DNA of 34,970 bases from an uncultured Chitinophagaceae bacterium (GTDB taxonomy: Bacteria; Bacteroidota; Bacteroidia; Chitinophagales; Chitinophagaceae): contig CALIIL010000122.1 of assembly GCA_938017685.1 (NCBI GenBank), positions 1 to 34,970 of the forward strand. Direction: 5' to 3'. The position numbers were made by a program, and so were the translations under genes. Every line of letters begins with the position of its first letter. The stretch's first letter is position 1. Below the pieces are notes generated by a model, which saw nothing but the letters and a program-made list of their open reading frames with translations, was not told where the DNA came from and did not search any database. Of this stretch, positions 8,612 through 15,914 are shown one piece after another.

Positions 8612-8725
8612 TGCACTTGCGAAACTAATTCAAATTCTTAGCATGAGAAGATTTGAAGGCGCTTTTGCTGTTAAAATTGTTAGAAGGTGTCTTGCTTGAT
8701 GGGTTTTAAAGACTGGCTATGATGA
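8436..8725. repeat. Direct repeat, copy 1 (native lptG 5' end and upstream DNA)
   Basis: This copy matches 9907-10196 with the same orientation and a constant offset of 1471 bases. I count about 11 differences in the first 265 positions, by eye. It contains codons 1-58 of lptG and about 115 bases upstream. Weaker similarity runs on to about 8900. The repeat pair brackets the PIN toxin-antitoxin module and gene 9594-9908. Confidence 0.93.
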
Positions 8726-8894
8726 GTACGGGTTTTCGGAGCGTGCTCTCTCGGTTGCTGTGCCGTTAGTCAAAGCTATGGTTTTACTTTATCTTTTCCT
8801 AAAGTCAAAATGTAGCTTTGGCGGTTTTGGAATAGTTTCTTTCGGTTTGTGTGTTGCCCTTATTCCTTCATAGCTGATGTCAGCAAGCGTTTCC
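8724..8894. repeat. Diverged, structured tail of repeat copy 1
   Basis: No gene is seen. The stretch aligns loosely with 10193-10366. Both begin with a hairpin (here GAGTACG at 8724-8730 pairing with CGTGCTC at 8742-8748). Both share GTTAGTCAAAG (8765-8775), and later AGCTTTGGCGG, whose AGCTTTG (8814-8820) pairs with CAAAGCT (8771-8777). Bases differ between copies but the pairing is kept, which suggests a selected structure such as a recombination site or RNA hairpin. Confidence 0.5.
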
Positions 8895-9332
8895 CTACTG
8901 GTCGTTTCTTATTTCACTTATTATATCGGTTGTCAAAAGCCAATCAATCCCTTTTTGGTTTAATCCTTTTATCAGTTTCTTGTCGCCAGTCCATAAAGGA
9001 GCTTCTAACTCAAGTGCCAATGCAATAAAAGGAGTATCAAATTCATCAACCTCTTTAGTAAGTTCTATGGATTTTGCCCAAGTCGATTCTTTAACAGATT
9101 CAATATCAATTAAATCAATTTTCTTAAAGACTATTCTTATTAAAAATTCTAAATCTTTGGCAGAATAGCCAGAAAGCTTCTTTAGTTTTTCTTTGTGATT
9201 TTCTAATTCTTCAAGTACAAATGTTGGTGAATAGAAATCAACATTATCGGAATTAAGCAACAGGTCGCTAATAGTTCCATTGGGACTTAATAGCGCACTA
9301 AAAATAATATTCGTATCAACAACGAGATTCAT
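8895..9332 (-). CDS. PIN-domain toxin (VapC-like ribonuclease)
   Basis: Probable toxin of a type II toxin-antitoxin pair; PIN toxins are magnesium-dependent ribonucleases that cleave tRNA or rRNA. The four acidic active-site residues can be placed: D6 in LVVDTNIIFSALL, E42 in the FVLEELENHK helix, D99 in DEFDTPFIALALELEA, and D117 in LWTGDKKLIKGL. The length of 145 residues and this order of motifs fit the PIN subgroup often annotated as 'putative toxin-antitoxin system toxin component, PIN family'. The ATG overlaps the stop of the upstream antitoxin gene by one base (TAATG), so translation is probably coupled. It lies inside the region bracketed by the lptG direct repeats. Confidence 0.88.
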   Translation of the reverse strand: MNLVVDTNIIFSALLSPNGTISDLLLNSDNVDFYSPTFVLEELENHKEKLKKLSGYSAKDLEFLIRIVFKKIDLIDIESVKESTWAKSIELTKEVDEFDTPFIALALELEAPLWTGDKKLIKGLNQKGIDWLLTTDIISEIRNDQ

Positions 9333-9535
9333 TATTTCAGGAAGCGACTTTTATTTTTACTCCACCACGATTTATTAGTATCAGAAGATAGTTCGTCAAT
9401 TTGATTTTGAGTTGCTTTGCTTTTAGAAGCAATTTCTCTGAACTTTATATAATCCATAATGCGCTGTAGTCCAATCAAGTCTGTACTCAAAGATAATCGA
9501 ATCAATATTTCGTTATTTGTTCTTTCGATTTGCAT
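9332..9535 (-). CDS. Antitoxin partner of the PIN toxin
   Basis: Small protein of 67 residues encoded directly ahead of the PIN toxin with a one-base TAATG overlap, the usual antitoxin-first order. The N-terminal half (MQIERTNNEILIRLSLSTDLIGLQRIMDY) could form a short strand and helix for DNA binding. The C-terminal half is polar, with WWSKNKSRFLK at the end, suiting a tail that wraps the toxin. I do not recognise a named antitoxin family, so the call rests on position, size and coupling. Confidence 0.78.
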   Translation of the reverse strand: MQIERTNNEILIRLSLSTDLIGLQRIMDYIKFREIASKSKATQNQIDELSSDTNKSWWSKNKSRFLK

Positions 9536-9593
9536 ATGGTAAAGTTAGTAAATATTTGGAAGGTAGTTGGGACCAACTTTGATTAAAATAGTG

Positions 9594-9908
9594 CTATCTG
9601 GTATATTCACTTTTTATTTTATTAAATTTCGCAGAGTTGCCAGCCTTTTTTAATTTAACTTTTACAAATTGTTTGGTCTCTGAACTCCTATAAATGCATC
9701 GTCTGGCATAAATACAATCATTTCCCACATTGGTGGTTTCTATAAAATTGCCTTTGTATTTCATAATAGGAACTACCTCACTATCAAAAAGACACCAGTA
9801 TTGTGTAACAATATCATGATTAACAAATTGAATTTCTATAGAGTCTCCTTTACGAGTTCCTAAAGTAAAATATTTATGTATTCCAAGGTCGTTCGTATAC
9901 TTTGACAT
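9594..9908 (-). CDS. Hypothetical protein starting at the duplication junction
   Basis: I do not recognise this 104-residue protein. It is beta-rich and basic at the C-terminus, with three Cys (WCLF, DCIYARRC) and no signal peptide. Its ATG lies exactly where similarity to lptG ends. The lptG fragment upstream is in the same frame, so the frame is open from just after the stop at 9981-9983 through lptG codons 35-58 into this protein. The present start may therefore be an artefact of a gene whose 5' end was replaced by the lptG segment, leaving a C-terminal remnant. It is on the same strand as the toxin-antitoxin pair, 58 bases upstream of it. Confidence 0.45.
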   Translation of the reverse strand: MSKYTNDLGIHKYFTLGTRKGDSIEIQFVNHDIVTQYWCLFDSEVVPIMKYKGNFIETTNVGNDCIYARRCIYRSSETKQFVKVKLKKAGNSAKFNKIKSEYTR

Positions 9909-10196
9909 AAAATTGCAGAAGTACTGAAATATTTCGCCAGAAGGAACTTGATGCTTTACAAAATCTTGTACCTTCTCAGATTAGTCAATAACAATAGCAA
10001 TAACCGTAAAAGCCAAAATGCAAAATAGAAAAGTCATCAAGAAATTCTTGAGTATATACTTATCTATTCTATTGAGTAACATTACACTTGCGAAATTAAA
10101 TCAAATTCTTAGTATGAGAAGATTTGAAGGCTCTTTTGCTGTTAAAATTGTTAGAAGGTGTCTTGCTTGATAGGTTTAAATGATTTGGCGATGAGT
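9907..10196. repeat. Direct repeat, copy 2 (second lptG 5' fragment)
   Basis: Codons 1-58 of lptG plus upstream DNA, minus-strand gene orientation, ATG at 10082. Codon 21 is intact TGC here, but codon 34 (9981-9983) is TAA instead of TAT, so this fragment cannot be translated through either. The match to copy 1 ends abruptly at 9907, at the boundary of codon 58, next to the start of the unknown gene on its left. Confidence 0.93.
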
Positions 10197-10366
10197 AGTG
10201 CGGACTTACGAAGTACGCACTCAAAGCTGTAATGTTGTTAGCCAAAGAGACGCTTTTGCTTTATTTTACTACAAAGCCAAAGTGGAGCTTTGGGGGTTTA
10301 ATATTTGTGCAGTTTCGGTTGTTACAATGCCCGCATTACTTATAGCTGTTCTTAGCAAGCGTATTC
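10193..10366. repeat. Diverged, structured tail of repeat copy 2
   Basis: No gene is seen. It opens with a strong hairpin (GTGCGGACTT at 10198-10207 pairing with AAGTACGCAC at 10211-10220, one mismatch, three-base loop). It then shares GTTAGCCAAAG (10237-10247) and GAGCTTTGGGGG with the tail of copy 1, and ends near CTTAGCAAGCGTATTCC, which parallels GTCAGCAAGCGTTTCCC in copy 1. Confidence 0.5.
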
Positions 10367-10945
10367 CTACTCGTTCTTTTCAATATATTCAAGAATTGGA
10401 AGGTGTATATTCTTCTTTATCCAAATGCCATAGTCTGAATTTTCATCTTCTGGAATAGCACCTTTGTAGTTCGTTCCTTTTTCAGCCCAAATGTTTTGAC
10501 TACCCCATTTGCTAAAAGGACAACAATCATTAAACACTTCTTTATGTAATTCTAAATCATATAATGCAAAGTATAATCCGCCCCTTTCCATAACTATAAA
10601 TCGGCTGTTAAACAGTTTTATGGCTGGTTTGGTAATAAAGCGTCCATCCTCTTCATAATTTTCAAGGATTACCTGATTATATATTTTATTGTACTCCTTC
10701 TGTTCCCAATTCTTTGAATTGCTTGTGTTATACTTTAGTTCTTCTGGTTTACTATTTATATCAAGTTGAAAAACATAGAAATTAGGATTGCCAATAATTG
10801 AGTTCGCTTTAAATAGGGCAAAGGTTGCTTCTCTTTCCTTGACGTCTACCTTATCTATAAATTCGAGATAATCATAATTATTACATGATAAAAAACAAGC
10901 AGAAAAGCAAAACATCATTATATAGTAGAAGGTTTTCTTATTCAT
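10367..10945 (-). CDS. Hypothetical lipoprotein
   Basis: Not recognised. The signal sequence ends in a lipobox (FLSC, Cys at residue 21), so an envelope lipoprotein is likely. The mature part has 172 residues with no known motif; the stretch NDCCPFSKWGSQNIWAEKG and the aromatic-rich strands suggest a compact secreted fold. The stop lies within the tail of repeat copy 2. The gene stands alone between that repeat and about 270 bases of AT-rich DNA ahead of tgt, in which I see no gene. With the toxin-antitoxin module it makes up DNA inserted between tgt and lptG, and it may be a cassette of the same kind. Confidence 0.6.
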   Translation of the reverse strand: MNKKTFYYIMMFCFSACFLSCNNYDYLEFIDKVDVKEREATFALFKANSIIGNPNFYVFQLDINSKPEELKYNTSNSKNWEQKEYNKIYNQVILENYEEDGRFITKPAIKLFNSRFIVMERGGLYFALYDLELHKEVFNDCCPFSKWGSQNIWAEKGTNYKGAIPEDENSDYGIWIKKNIHLPILEYIEKNE

Positions 10946-11215
10946 CTTTTCTTATGCTAGCTTACGGGTTAATTGTAGCAACTACTCCGTATTATTTCGT
11001 TTAATTGCTAATTTAGTACAACATGCGCACTTTTTTGGCTTTTTCATTACATTTTCGAAACTGGAAATAAACACCCAATACAGCAAGTTATGCGCAACAT
11101 AAGAGAAGGTATGATAAATATAGTTCCACAAGAAATGCCAATAAGAATCTTATCCAAAAGTGGAGTAAGTGTATAATTACCTTGTCAAAAAAACAATTCA
11201 GTTTGCTGCTTATAA

Positions 11216-12346
11216 TTACAATCGAGCACTCACCTTCTTAACCATAGCATCCTTCCAAGGAGCAAAGGTGCCCGCTAAGATTTGCTCGCGTGCTTCAGTC
11301 ATTAACCATAAGTAAAAACGCAAGTTCTGTACGCTGGCTATTTGTAAGGCCAACAACTCATTGGCAACAAATAAGTGCCTCAAATAAGCCTTCGAAAACT
11401 GACTGCTCATACCCGTTTCAAAAGCTGGATCTATGCTTGAGAAGTCGTCTTTCCACTTATTATTTTTCATATTAATAATACCTTCCGATGTAAACAAATA
11501 TCCATTACGCGCATTACGTGTAGGCATTACACAATCAAACATATCTATGCCCAAAGCGATGTTTTCTAACAGATTAGCTGGTGTGCCGACACCCATTAAG
11601 TAGCGTGGTTTATCCTCCGGTAATATATCGCATACTAGCTCACACATCGCATACATTTCTTCTGCTGGTTCTCCAACACTTAGGCCGCCTATTGCATTTC
11701 CTTCTGCACCTGCATTGGCTATGTACTCAGCACTTTGTTTGCGTAAATCTGGATAGGTGCTTCCTTGCACAATAGGAAATAATGCTTGGTCGTAACCGTA
11801 TAAGCCTGTACCATTATCAAAATGTTTAATGCAGCGATCCAACCAGCGATGCGTCATATGCATACTGGCGGTTGCATATTTTTTATCGCAAGGGTAGGGC
11901 GTACATTCATCAAATGCCATGATAATATCTGCACCAATACTGCGCTGAATATCCATAGCTACTTCTGGGGAAAAGAATAATTTAGAACCATCAATATGCG
12001 ATCGAAAAGCCACACCTTCTTCTTTAATTTTTCTATTATCGGCCAATGAATAGACTTGAAACCCACCACTGTCCGTTAAGATGGGTTTGTCCCAGTGCAT
12101 AAATTTGTGCAGCCCGCCAGCCTTCTCAAGCACCTCTGTTCCTGGTCGTAATGATAAATGATAGGTGTTCCCTAATATTATTTGTGCTAGAATTTCGTCT
12201 GTTAGCATACCTGGCGGCACGCCTTTTACGCTTCCTACCGTGCCAACAGGCATAAAAATGGGCGTCTTTATTTCGCCATGGGCTGTTTTAATTGTGCCCG
12301 CTCTCGCTTTACTTTTTGTGTCGGTAACTTGCAGTTGAAATTCCAT
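11216..12346 (-). CDS. tgt: tRNA-guanine transglycosylase
   Basis: Tgt exchanges guanine 34 for preQ1 in tRNAs for Asp, Asn, His and Tyr, the insertion step of queuosine synthesis. The 376-residue TIM barrel has the substrate-binding TDSGGFQVYSL with catalytic D92, GGLSVGEP for base binding, and the nucleophile D271 within GIDMFDCVMPTRNARNG. The zinc site is unusual: the CxCxxC cysteines expected just before the late His are absent (the region reads SIDPAFETGMSSQFSKAYLRHLF), although the His (324) remains. I recall similar losses in other Bacteroidota but cannot verify that here. In Bacteroidota the gene is normally followed by the lptG permease gene; here the two are 2.6 kb apart. It is divergent from the glycosyltransferase gene with only 22 bases between starts. 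Confidence 0.96.
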   Translation of the reverse strand: MEFQLQVTDTKSKARAGTIKTAHGEIKTPIFMPVGTVGSVKGVPPGMLTDEILAQIILGNTYHLSLRPGTEVLEKAGGLHKFMHWDKPILTDSGGFQVYSLADNRKIKEEGVAFRSHIDGSKLFFSPEVAMDIQRSIGADIIMAFDECTPYPCDKKYATASMHMTHRWLDRCIKHFDNGTGLYGYDQALFPIVQGSTYPDLRKQSAEYIANAGAEGNAIGGLSVGEPAEEMYAMCELVCDILPEDKPRYLMGVGTPANLLENIALGIDMFDCVMPTRNARNGYLFTSEGIINMKNNKWKDDFSSIDPAFETGMSSQFSKAYLRHLFVANELLALQIASVQNLRFYLWLMTEAREQILAGTFAPWKDAMVKKVSARL

Positions 12347-12368
12347 TATATTCTATTATTTTTGGTCG

Positions 12369-13508
12369 GTGATTGTACCAATCAGCCTATTTATTATTTA
12401 TTGCTTTTTTGCACTTGTGCAATTGTGCTATTATCTTTTCTTTTTTTCGCGCTTAGCGTTTCATAAGAATAAAGAACAGGAGCAAGCTAGCTTTCCCGTT
12501 TCTATTATTATTTGTGCTCAAAACGAAGAAGCGAATTTACGTAAATATTTACCGAAGATATTGGCACAAGACTATCTTGTAAATGCATTACCCAATTTTG
12601 AAGTTTTGGTGGTCAATGATAATTCTGAGGATAATACAAAATACTTTTTAGGAGAACTGTGCAAGCAATATGCTCATTTGAATGTTTTGAACTTATCACA
12701 GCCATCAAAATACATGAAAGGCAAGAAGTTTCCATTGAGTATGGGTTTAAAACAGGCGCGCCATGACCATGTATTATTAACCGATGCAGATTGTGAGCCA
12801 AGCTCTGATCAGTGGTTGCAATTAATGGCTAATGGGTTAAATCAAAAGTCAATAGCGCTAGCTTATAGTCCTTATAAAAAAGTAGAAGGTTTTTTGAATA
12901 AGAAAATCCGTTTTGAAACATTCTATGCAGCCTTTCAATATTTGAGTTTTGCTTTAGCCAAAATCCCTTATATGGGCGTTGGACGCAACTTAGCCTATGA
13001 TAGAACGTTATTCTTTAATGTAAAAGGCTTTGCTAAGCATCAGCACATCATGAGTGGTGATGATGATTTGTTTATTAATGAAGTGGCGACTAAGAAGAAC
13101 ACGACGGTCGTATTTAATGAAGAGGCATTTACTTATTCCGATGCCGAAGAGACAGCCGAATATTGGGCCTATCAGAAACAACGACATTTGAGTACAGGAC
13201 GTTTTTACAAGCGTAAGCATAAGTTTATGTTGGGTCTTATGGCGTTCTCGCATTTCTATATGTATGTTGGCTTATTCACCCTAATTCCTTTGGTACAACC
13301 TTTTAATTTTCTGTGGTTAATTATTGGGGGTGGTGTATTTTTCTTTCGTTGGTTATATATCTGGTTGTTTCAAATGCGTGTAATGACCAAAATGAAGGAA
13401 GATGATTTAGTTCATTGGATATGGTATTTTGATATTTGGATGATTGGTTATTATATAAAGAACATCCCCAGTATATTCTTTAAGAAAAAAGTGAAAAGAT
13501 GGAAGTAA
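12369..13508 (+). CDS. Membrane-bound family 2 glycosyltransferase
   Basis: Inverting GT-A glycosyltransferase that moves a sugar from a nucleotide donor; the acceptor is unknown. An N-terminal membrane helix (residues 5-27) precedes the domain. VSIIICAQNEEANL (45-58) is the donor-binding start, FEVLVVNDNSEDNT follows, and LLTDADCEPSSDQW (136-149) has the D-x-D metal motif. A later GDDDLFINE and QKQRHLSTGRFYK correspond to the ED and QxxRW-like motifs of processive enzymes. Two or more membrane helices close the C-terminus (about 283-335). The start is GTG at 12369. The end overlaps rsmG by ten bases, so the two are probably co-transcribed. Confidence 0.9.
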   Translation: MIVPISLFIIYCFFALVQLCYYLFFFSRLAFHKNKEQEQASFPVSIIICAQNEEANLRKYLPKILAQDYLVNALPNFEVLVVNDNSEDNTKYFLGELCKQYAHLNVLNLSQPSKYMKGKKFPLSMGLKQARHDHVLLTDADCEPSSDQWLQLMANGLNQKSIALAYSPYKKVEGFLNKKIRFETFYAAFQYLSFALAKIPYMGVGRNLAYDRTLFFNVKGFAKHQHIMSGDDDLFINEVATKKNTTVVFNEEAFTYSDAEETAEYWAYQKQRHLSTGRFYKRKHKFMLGLMAFSHFYMYVGLFTLIPLVQPFNFLWLIIGGGVFFFRWLYIWLFQMRVMTKMKEDDLVHWIWYFDIWMIGYYIKNIPSIFFKKKVKRWK

Positions 13509-14125
13509 TAAAAAAGTATTTTGATGACTTTACAGAAAAACAAATCAAACAATTTGAGGCTTTAGGTCCATTGTATGAAGAGTGGAATAGTCAGATTAAC
13601 TTAATTTCTAGAAAGGATATTGATAAGCTGTATCCTAAACATATCCTGCACTCATTGGCTATAGCGCCCATTGCTAATTTTGCTAATGGTTCGCGTATAT
13701 TAGATATTGGAACAGGTGGTGGCTTTCCGGGCATACCATTGGCTATTCTTTACCCTGAGATTGAATTTGTGCTGTGCGATAGTATTAATAAAAAACTGAA
13801 AGTGGTTACCGCGATTAAAGATGAGTTGCGCTTGGATAATGTTGAAGTTGTGTGGGGGCGAGTTGAAGAGATAAAGCAAAAGAATTCATTTGATTTTGCA
13901 GTAACTAGAGCTGTTGCGCCTTTGGGCAAGTTATGGAACTGGTCTAATGCACTCATTAGAAAAGGTGATAAAAGTGAAATTGATAATGGACTGCTTTGTT
14001 TAAAAGGTGGTGACTTGCACATGGAAATATCAGAAAGCGAGACGAGCCCCATGCTTTGGGAAATAAATAACTACTTTGAGGAGGAGATGTTTAAAGATAA
14101 GTATGTTGTATATGTACAAAAATAG
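13499..14125 (+). CDS. rsmG: 16S rRNA (guanine-527-N7)-methyltransferase
   Basis: RsmG methylates N7 of G527 in the 530 loop of 16S rRNA, using S-adenosylmethionine. The 208-residue protein has the expected N-terminal helical part with EEWNSQINLISRKD and KHILHSL. Its SAM site is ILDIGTGGGFPGIPLAI (67-83), the acidic strand-2 residue falls in FVLCDSINKKL, and the late FAVTRAVAPL motif is typical of RsmG. The C-terminal ESETSPMLWEINNYF region is slightly divergent. The start overlaps the glycosyltransferase gene by ten bases. Loss of this enzyme gives low-level streptomycin resistance in several bacteria. Confidence 0.95.
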   Translation: MEVIKKYFDDFTEKQIKQFEALGPLYEEWNSQINLISRKDIDKLYPKHILHSLAIAPIANFANGSRILDIGTGGGFPGIPLAILYPEIEFVLCDSINKKLKVVTAIKDELRLDNVEVVWGRVEEIKQKNSFDFAVTRAVAPLGKLWNWSNALIRKGDKSEIDNGLLCLKGGDLHMEISESETSPMLWEINNYFEEEMFKDKYVVYVQK

Positions 14126-14211
14126 CTGTGCCTTACCTGCTTTATTCAAATAAGCTTGGAATATGGAATATTGCCAAGCTTACTCTATTTTTACAACCTA
14201 AAGATTTACTT

Positions 14212-14535
14212 ATGAAATCAGTTATCGCTATTAGTGTTTGTTTAATTAGTATTGTATTATTAGGTTCTTGTGTAAAGCCTAAAGAGCCCGTGGCAAAAAT
14301 TTGCCCAGAGACACCTATTACGATTAAAACAACTGATACGCTGATACTTGAAAACTGTTCTGAGTATGCCGAAGAAGTACGTTGGGAATTACCTGATGGT
14401 GCTTTTAGCGAGCAAAATAAAATTGCTTTCTGGAATACAACACCAGGTGTTTACACGGTTATATTAAAAGTGCGTAATAACGATTATGCAAACTTTTATA
14501 TCGCTGAAGGTAAAATTACGGTTGAAGCACCTTAA
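14212..14535 (+). CDS. Small lipoprotein with PKD-like fold
   Basis: I place the start at the ATG at 14212, which gives a good signal sequence (MKSVIAISVCLISIVLLGSC) with lipobox LGSC and Cys at 20. The frame is open 28 codons further upstream, but that part is not signal-like. The mature 88 residues include TDTLILENCSEYAEEVRWELPDG and NTTPGVYTVILKVRNND, the pattern of a PKD or Ig-like beta-sandwich used in surface adhesion proteins. The partner is unknown. It follows rsmG on the same strand, and its stop is five bases from the convergent serine hydrolase gene. Confidence 0.7.
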   Translation: MKSVIAISVCLISIVLLGSCVKPKEPVAKICPETPITIKTTDTLILENCSEYAEEVRWELPDGAFSEQNKIAFWNTTPGVYTVILKVRNNDYANFYIAEGKITVEAP

Positions 14536-14540
14536 TCCTT

Positions 14541-15686
14541 TTACTTCATTTTAAAATCCATTTCTTCCTCTGGATTAATCAACTTAAAGATCTTTTTAGG
14601 TTGCTTATAAATGTTCATGCTGTATTTATTACCTAAAACAATGATTGAGAAATTGTCTTTAATAAATCGGTAGAAACAAGTGTTGTTACCATGCCACCAA
14701 CCATTGTGATATACCACTTTAGTTCCATTAGGATAGAACAACATACGCCATCCTAGGCCGTAGTCTCTTTGAGAACCTGCTTTGTTATTATTAGGCCTAA
14801 AGGCAGCATTAATCGTACTCCATTTTAATAACTTATTAGAATATAACGATTGGTCCCACTTGTACATATCACGCACAGAACTGTACACACCATAGGCGCC
14901 AAAAACACCATCGTGCGACATGTCTTTATAATGACGACCTCCCTTGTAACTCTTTGCCTTAAAGCTAGGACTATATAAGTTAGGGTCATGCACAATGGTT
15001 TGGTTCATGCCTAATTTTTTAAATACAAAGCGCTCCATGAAATATTTAAATTTCATACCGCTCACTGATTCAACTATAGAAGCCAATAAAGCATAATTAG
15101 TATTAGAATATTTAAAGTTAGTATTTGGGGTAAAGCGGAGGCTTGGCTTTTTAGTTGCAAATAGCTCTACAATATCCTCATTGTCTAAGTATTTTTTACC
15201 AGGCTTAGCCGTAGCAAAATCGATATAATCTCTCAGTCCAGAACGATGGCACAATAGCATACGCACGCTAATATTCTTATAAGGGAATGTAGGTAAGTGC
15301 TTTGTTACAGGGTCATCAATATTGATCAAGCCTTTATCAGCTAAAACTAAAATAGCCGCACTAGTTAATGGCTTAGAAGTAGAAGCTAACTGAGAAATTG
15401 TTCGAGGACTCCACTTTATTTTCTTAGCTATATCACTGTAGCCTATGTAACGCTCGTATATAATTTTTCCTTTGTAACCTATTAATACACTACCGTGAAA
15501 TCCTTTGGCTGCCTCAACGTCATACAGGCTATCAATCTGGCGCATCAGGTTACGATACTCGGGAGAGTTCGTATTATCAAAGTTAAAAGCAATGCGATCA
15601 AATGCAGGTACATTATCAGGCGCAGCCTCACTAAACCCAATAGAACCGATAAACAGGGTCAAAATCAATAATACTCTTAGCTTCAT
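14541..15686 (-). CDS. Serine hydrolase of the class C beta-lactamase / penicillin-binding-protein fold
   Basis: Exported enzyme of the AmpC-like superfamily (beta-lactamase, esterase or D-amino-peptidase); the substrate cannot be told. A signal peptide (residues 1-21, cut near SEAA) is followed by the SxxK nucleophile motif in ASTSKPLTS (S102, K105). The YSN motif is in KYSNTNY (Y193), and a HNGWWHG motif near the C-terminus takes the place of the KTG box, as in esterase-like members. The length of 381 residues is usual. A perfect -7 box lies five bases before its ATG. It is convergent with the preceding lipoprotein gene. Confidence 0.9.
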   Translation of the reverse strand: MKLRVLLILTLFIGSIGFSEAAPDNVPAFDRIAFNFDNTNSPEYRNLMRQIDSLYDVEAAKGFHGSVLIGYKGKIIYERYIGYSDIAKKIKWSPRTISQLASTSKPLTSAAILVLADKGLINIDDPVTKHLPTFPYKNISVRMLLCHRSGLRDYIDFATAKPGKKYLDNEDIVELFATKKPSLRFTPNTNFKYSNTNYALLASIVESVSGMKFKYFMERFVFKKLGMNQTIVHDPNLYSPSFKAKSYKGGRHYKDMSHDGVFGAYGVYSSVRDMYKWDQSLYSNKLLKWSTINAAFRPNNNKAGSQRDYGLGWRMLFYPNGTKVVYHNGWWHGNNTCFYRFIKDNFSIIVLGNKYSMNIYKQPKKIFKLINPEEEMDFKMK

Positions 15687-15691
15687 GTACG

Positions 15692-15699
15692 CAAAGTTA
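15692..15699 (-). promoter_or_regulatory. -7 element TAACTTTG of the serine hydrolase gene
   Basis: On the minus strand TAACTTTG matches TAnnTTTG exactly and ends five bases before the ATG at 15686, predicting a transcript with almost no leader. Confidence 0.5.
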
Positions 15700-15887
15700 A
15701 AAAACGAGCCGTTGTCCCTATTGTTAAAGTTCTTAAGGTGATTGTTAATTAACTATTAGGGTTATACACATTTTTAGGCCTTTAAATCGCTTAATAAAAC
15801 GATTATGAACTTTGATAATAGACGGCAGTCGTAATTGGGCTATATAAAAAAACTATTCGCTAATCCTTAATCACTATTCTCTAAATG

Positions 15888-15895
15888 TTTATCTT
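15888..15895 (+). promoter_or_regulatory. Candidate -7 element TATCTTCG of the acyl-CoA dehydrogenase gene
   Basis: TATCTTCG differs from TAnnTTTG at one position and lies 19 bases before the ATG at 15915. Its position supports that start over an upstream in-frame ATG at 15885, which would place the promoter inside the gene. Confidence 0.4.
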
Positions 15896-15914
15896 CGCGC
15901 AAATCCTTTTTAAT

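Noticed and set aside
8724-10366. Classical integron attC sites
   Set aside because: The tails have hairpins but I find no paired core sites of the RYYYAAC/GTTRRRY kind, and no integron integrase is present.
10198-10458. Plus-strand open frame in repeat copy 2
   Set aside because: It begins inside a hairpin and overlaps the lipoprotein gene on the other strand, and copy 1 does not keep the frame.
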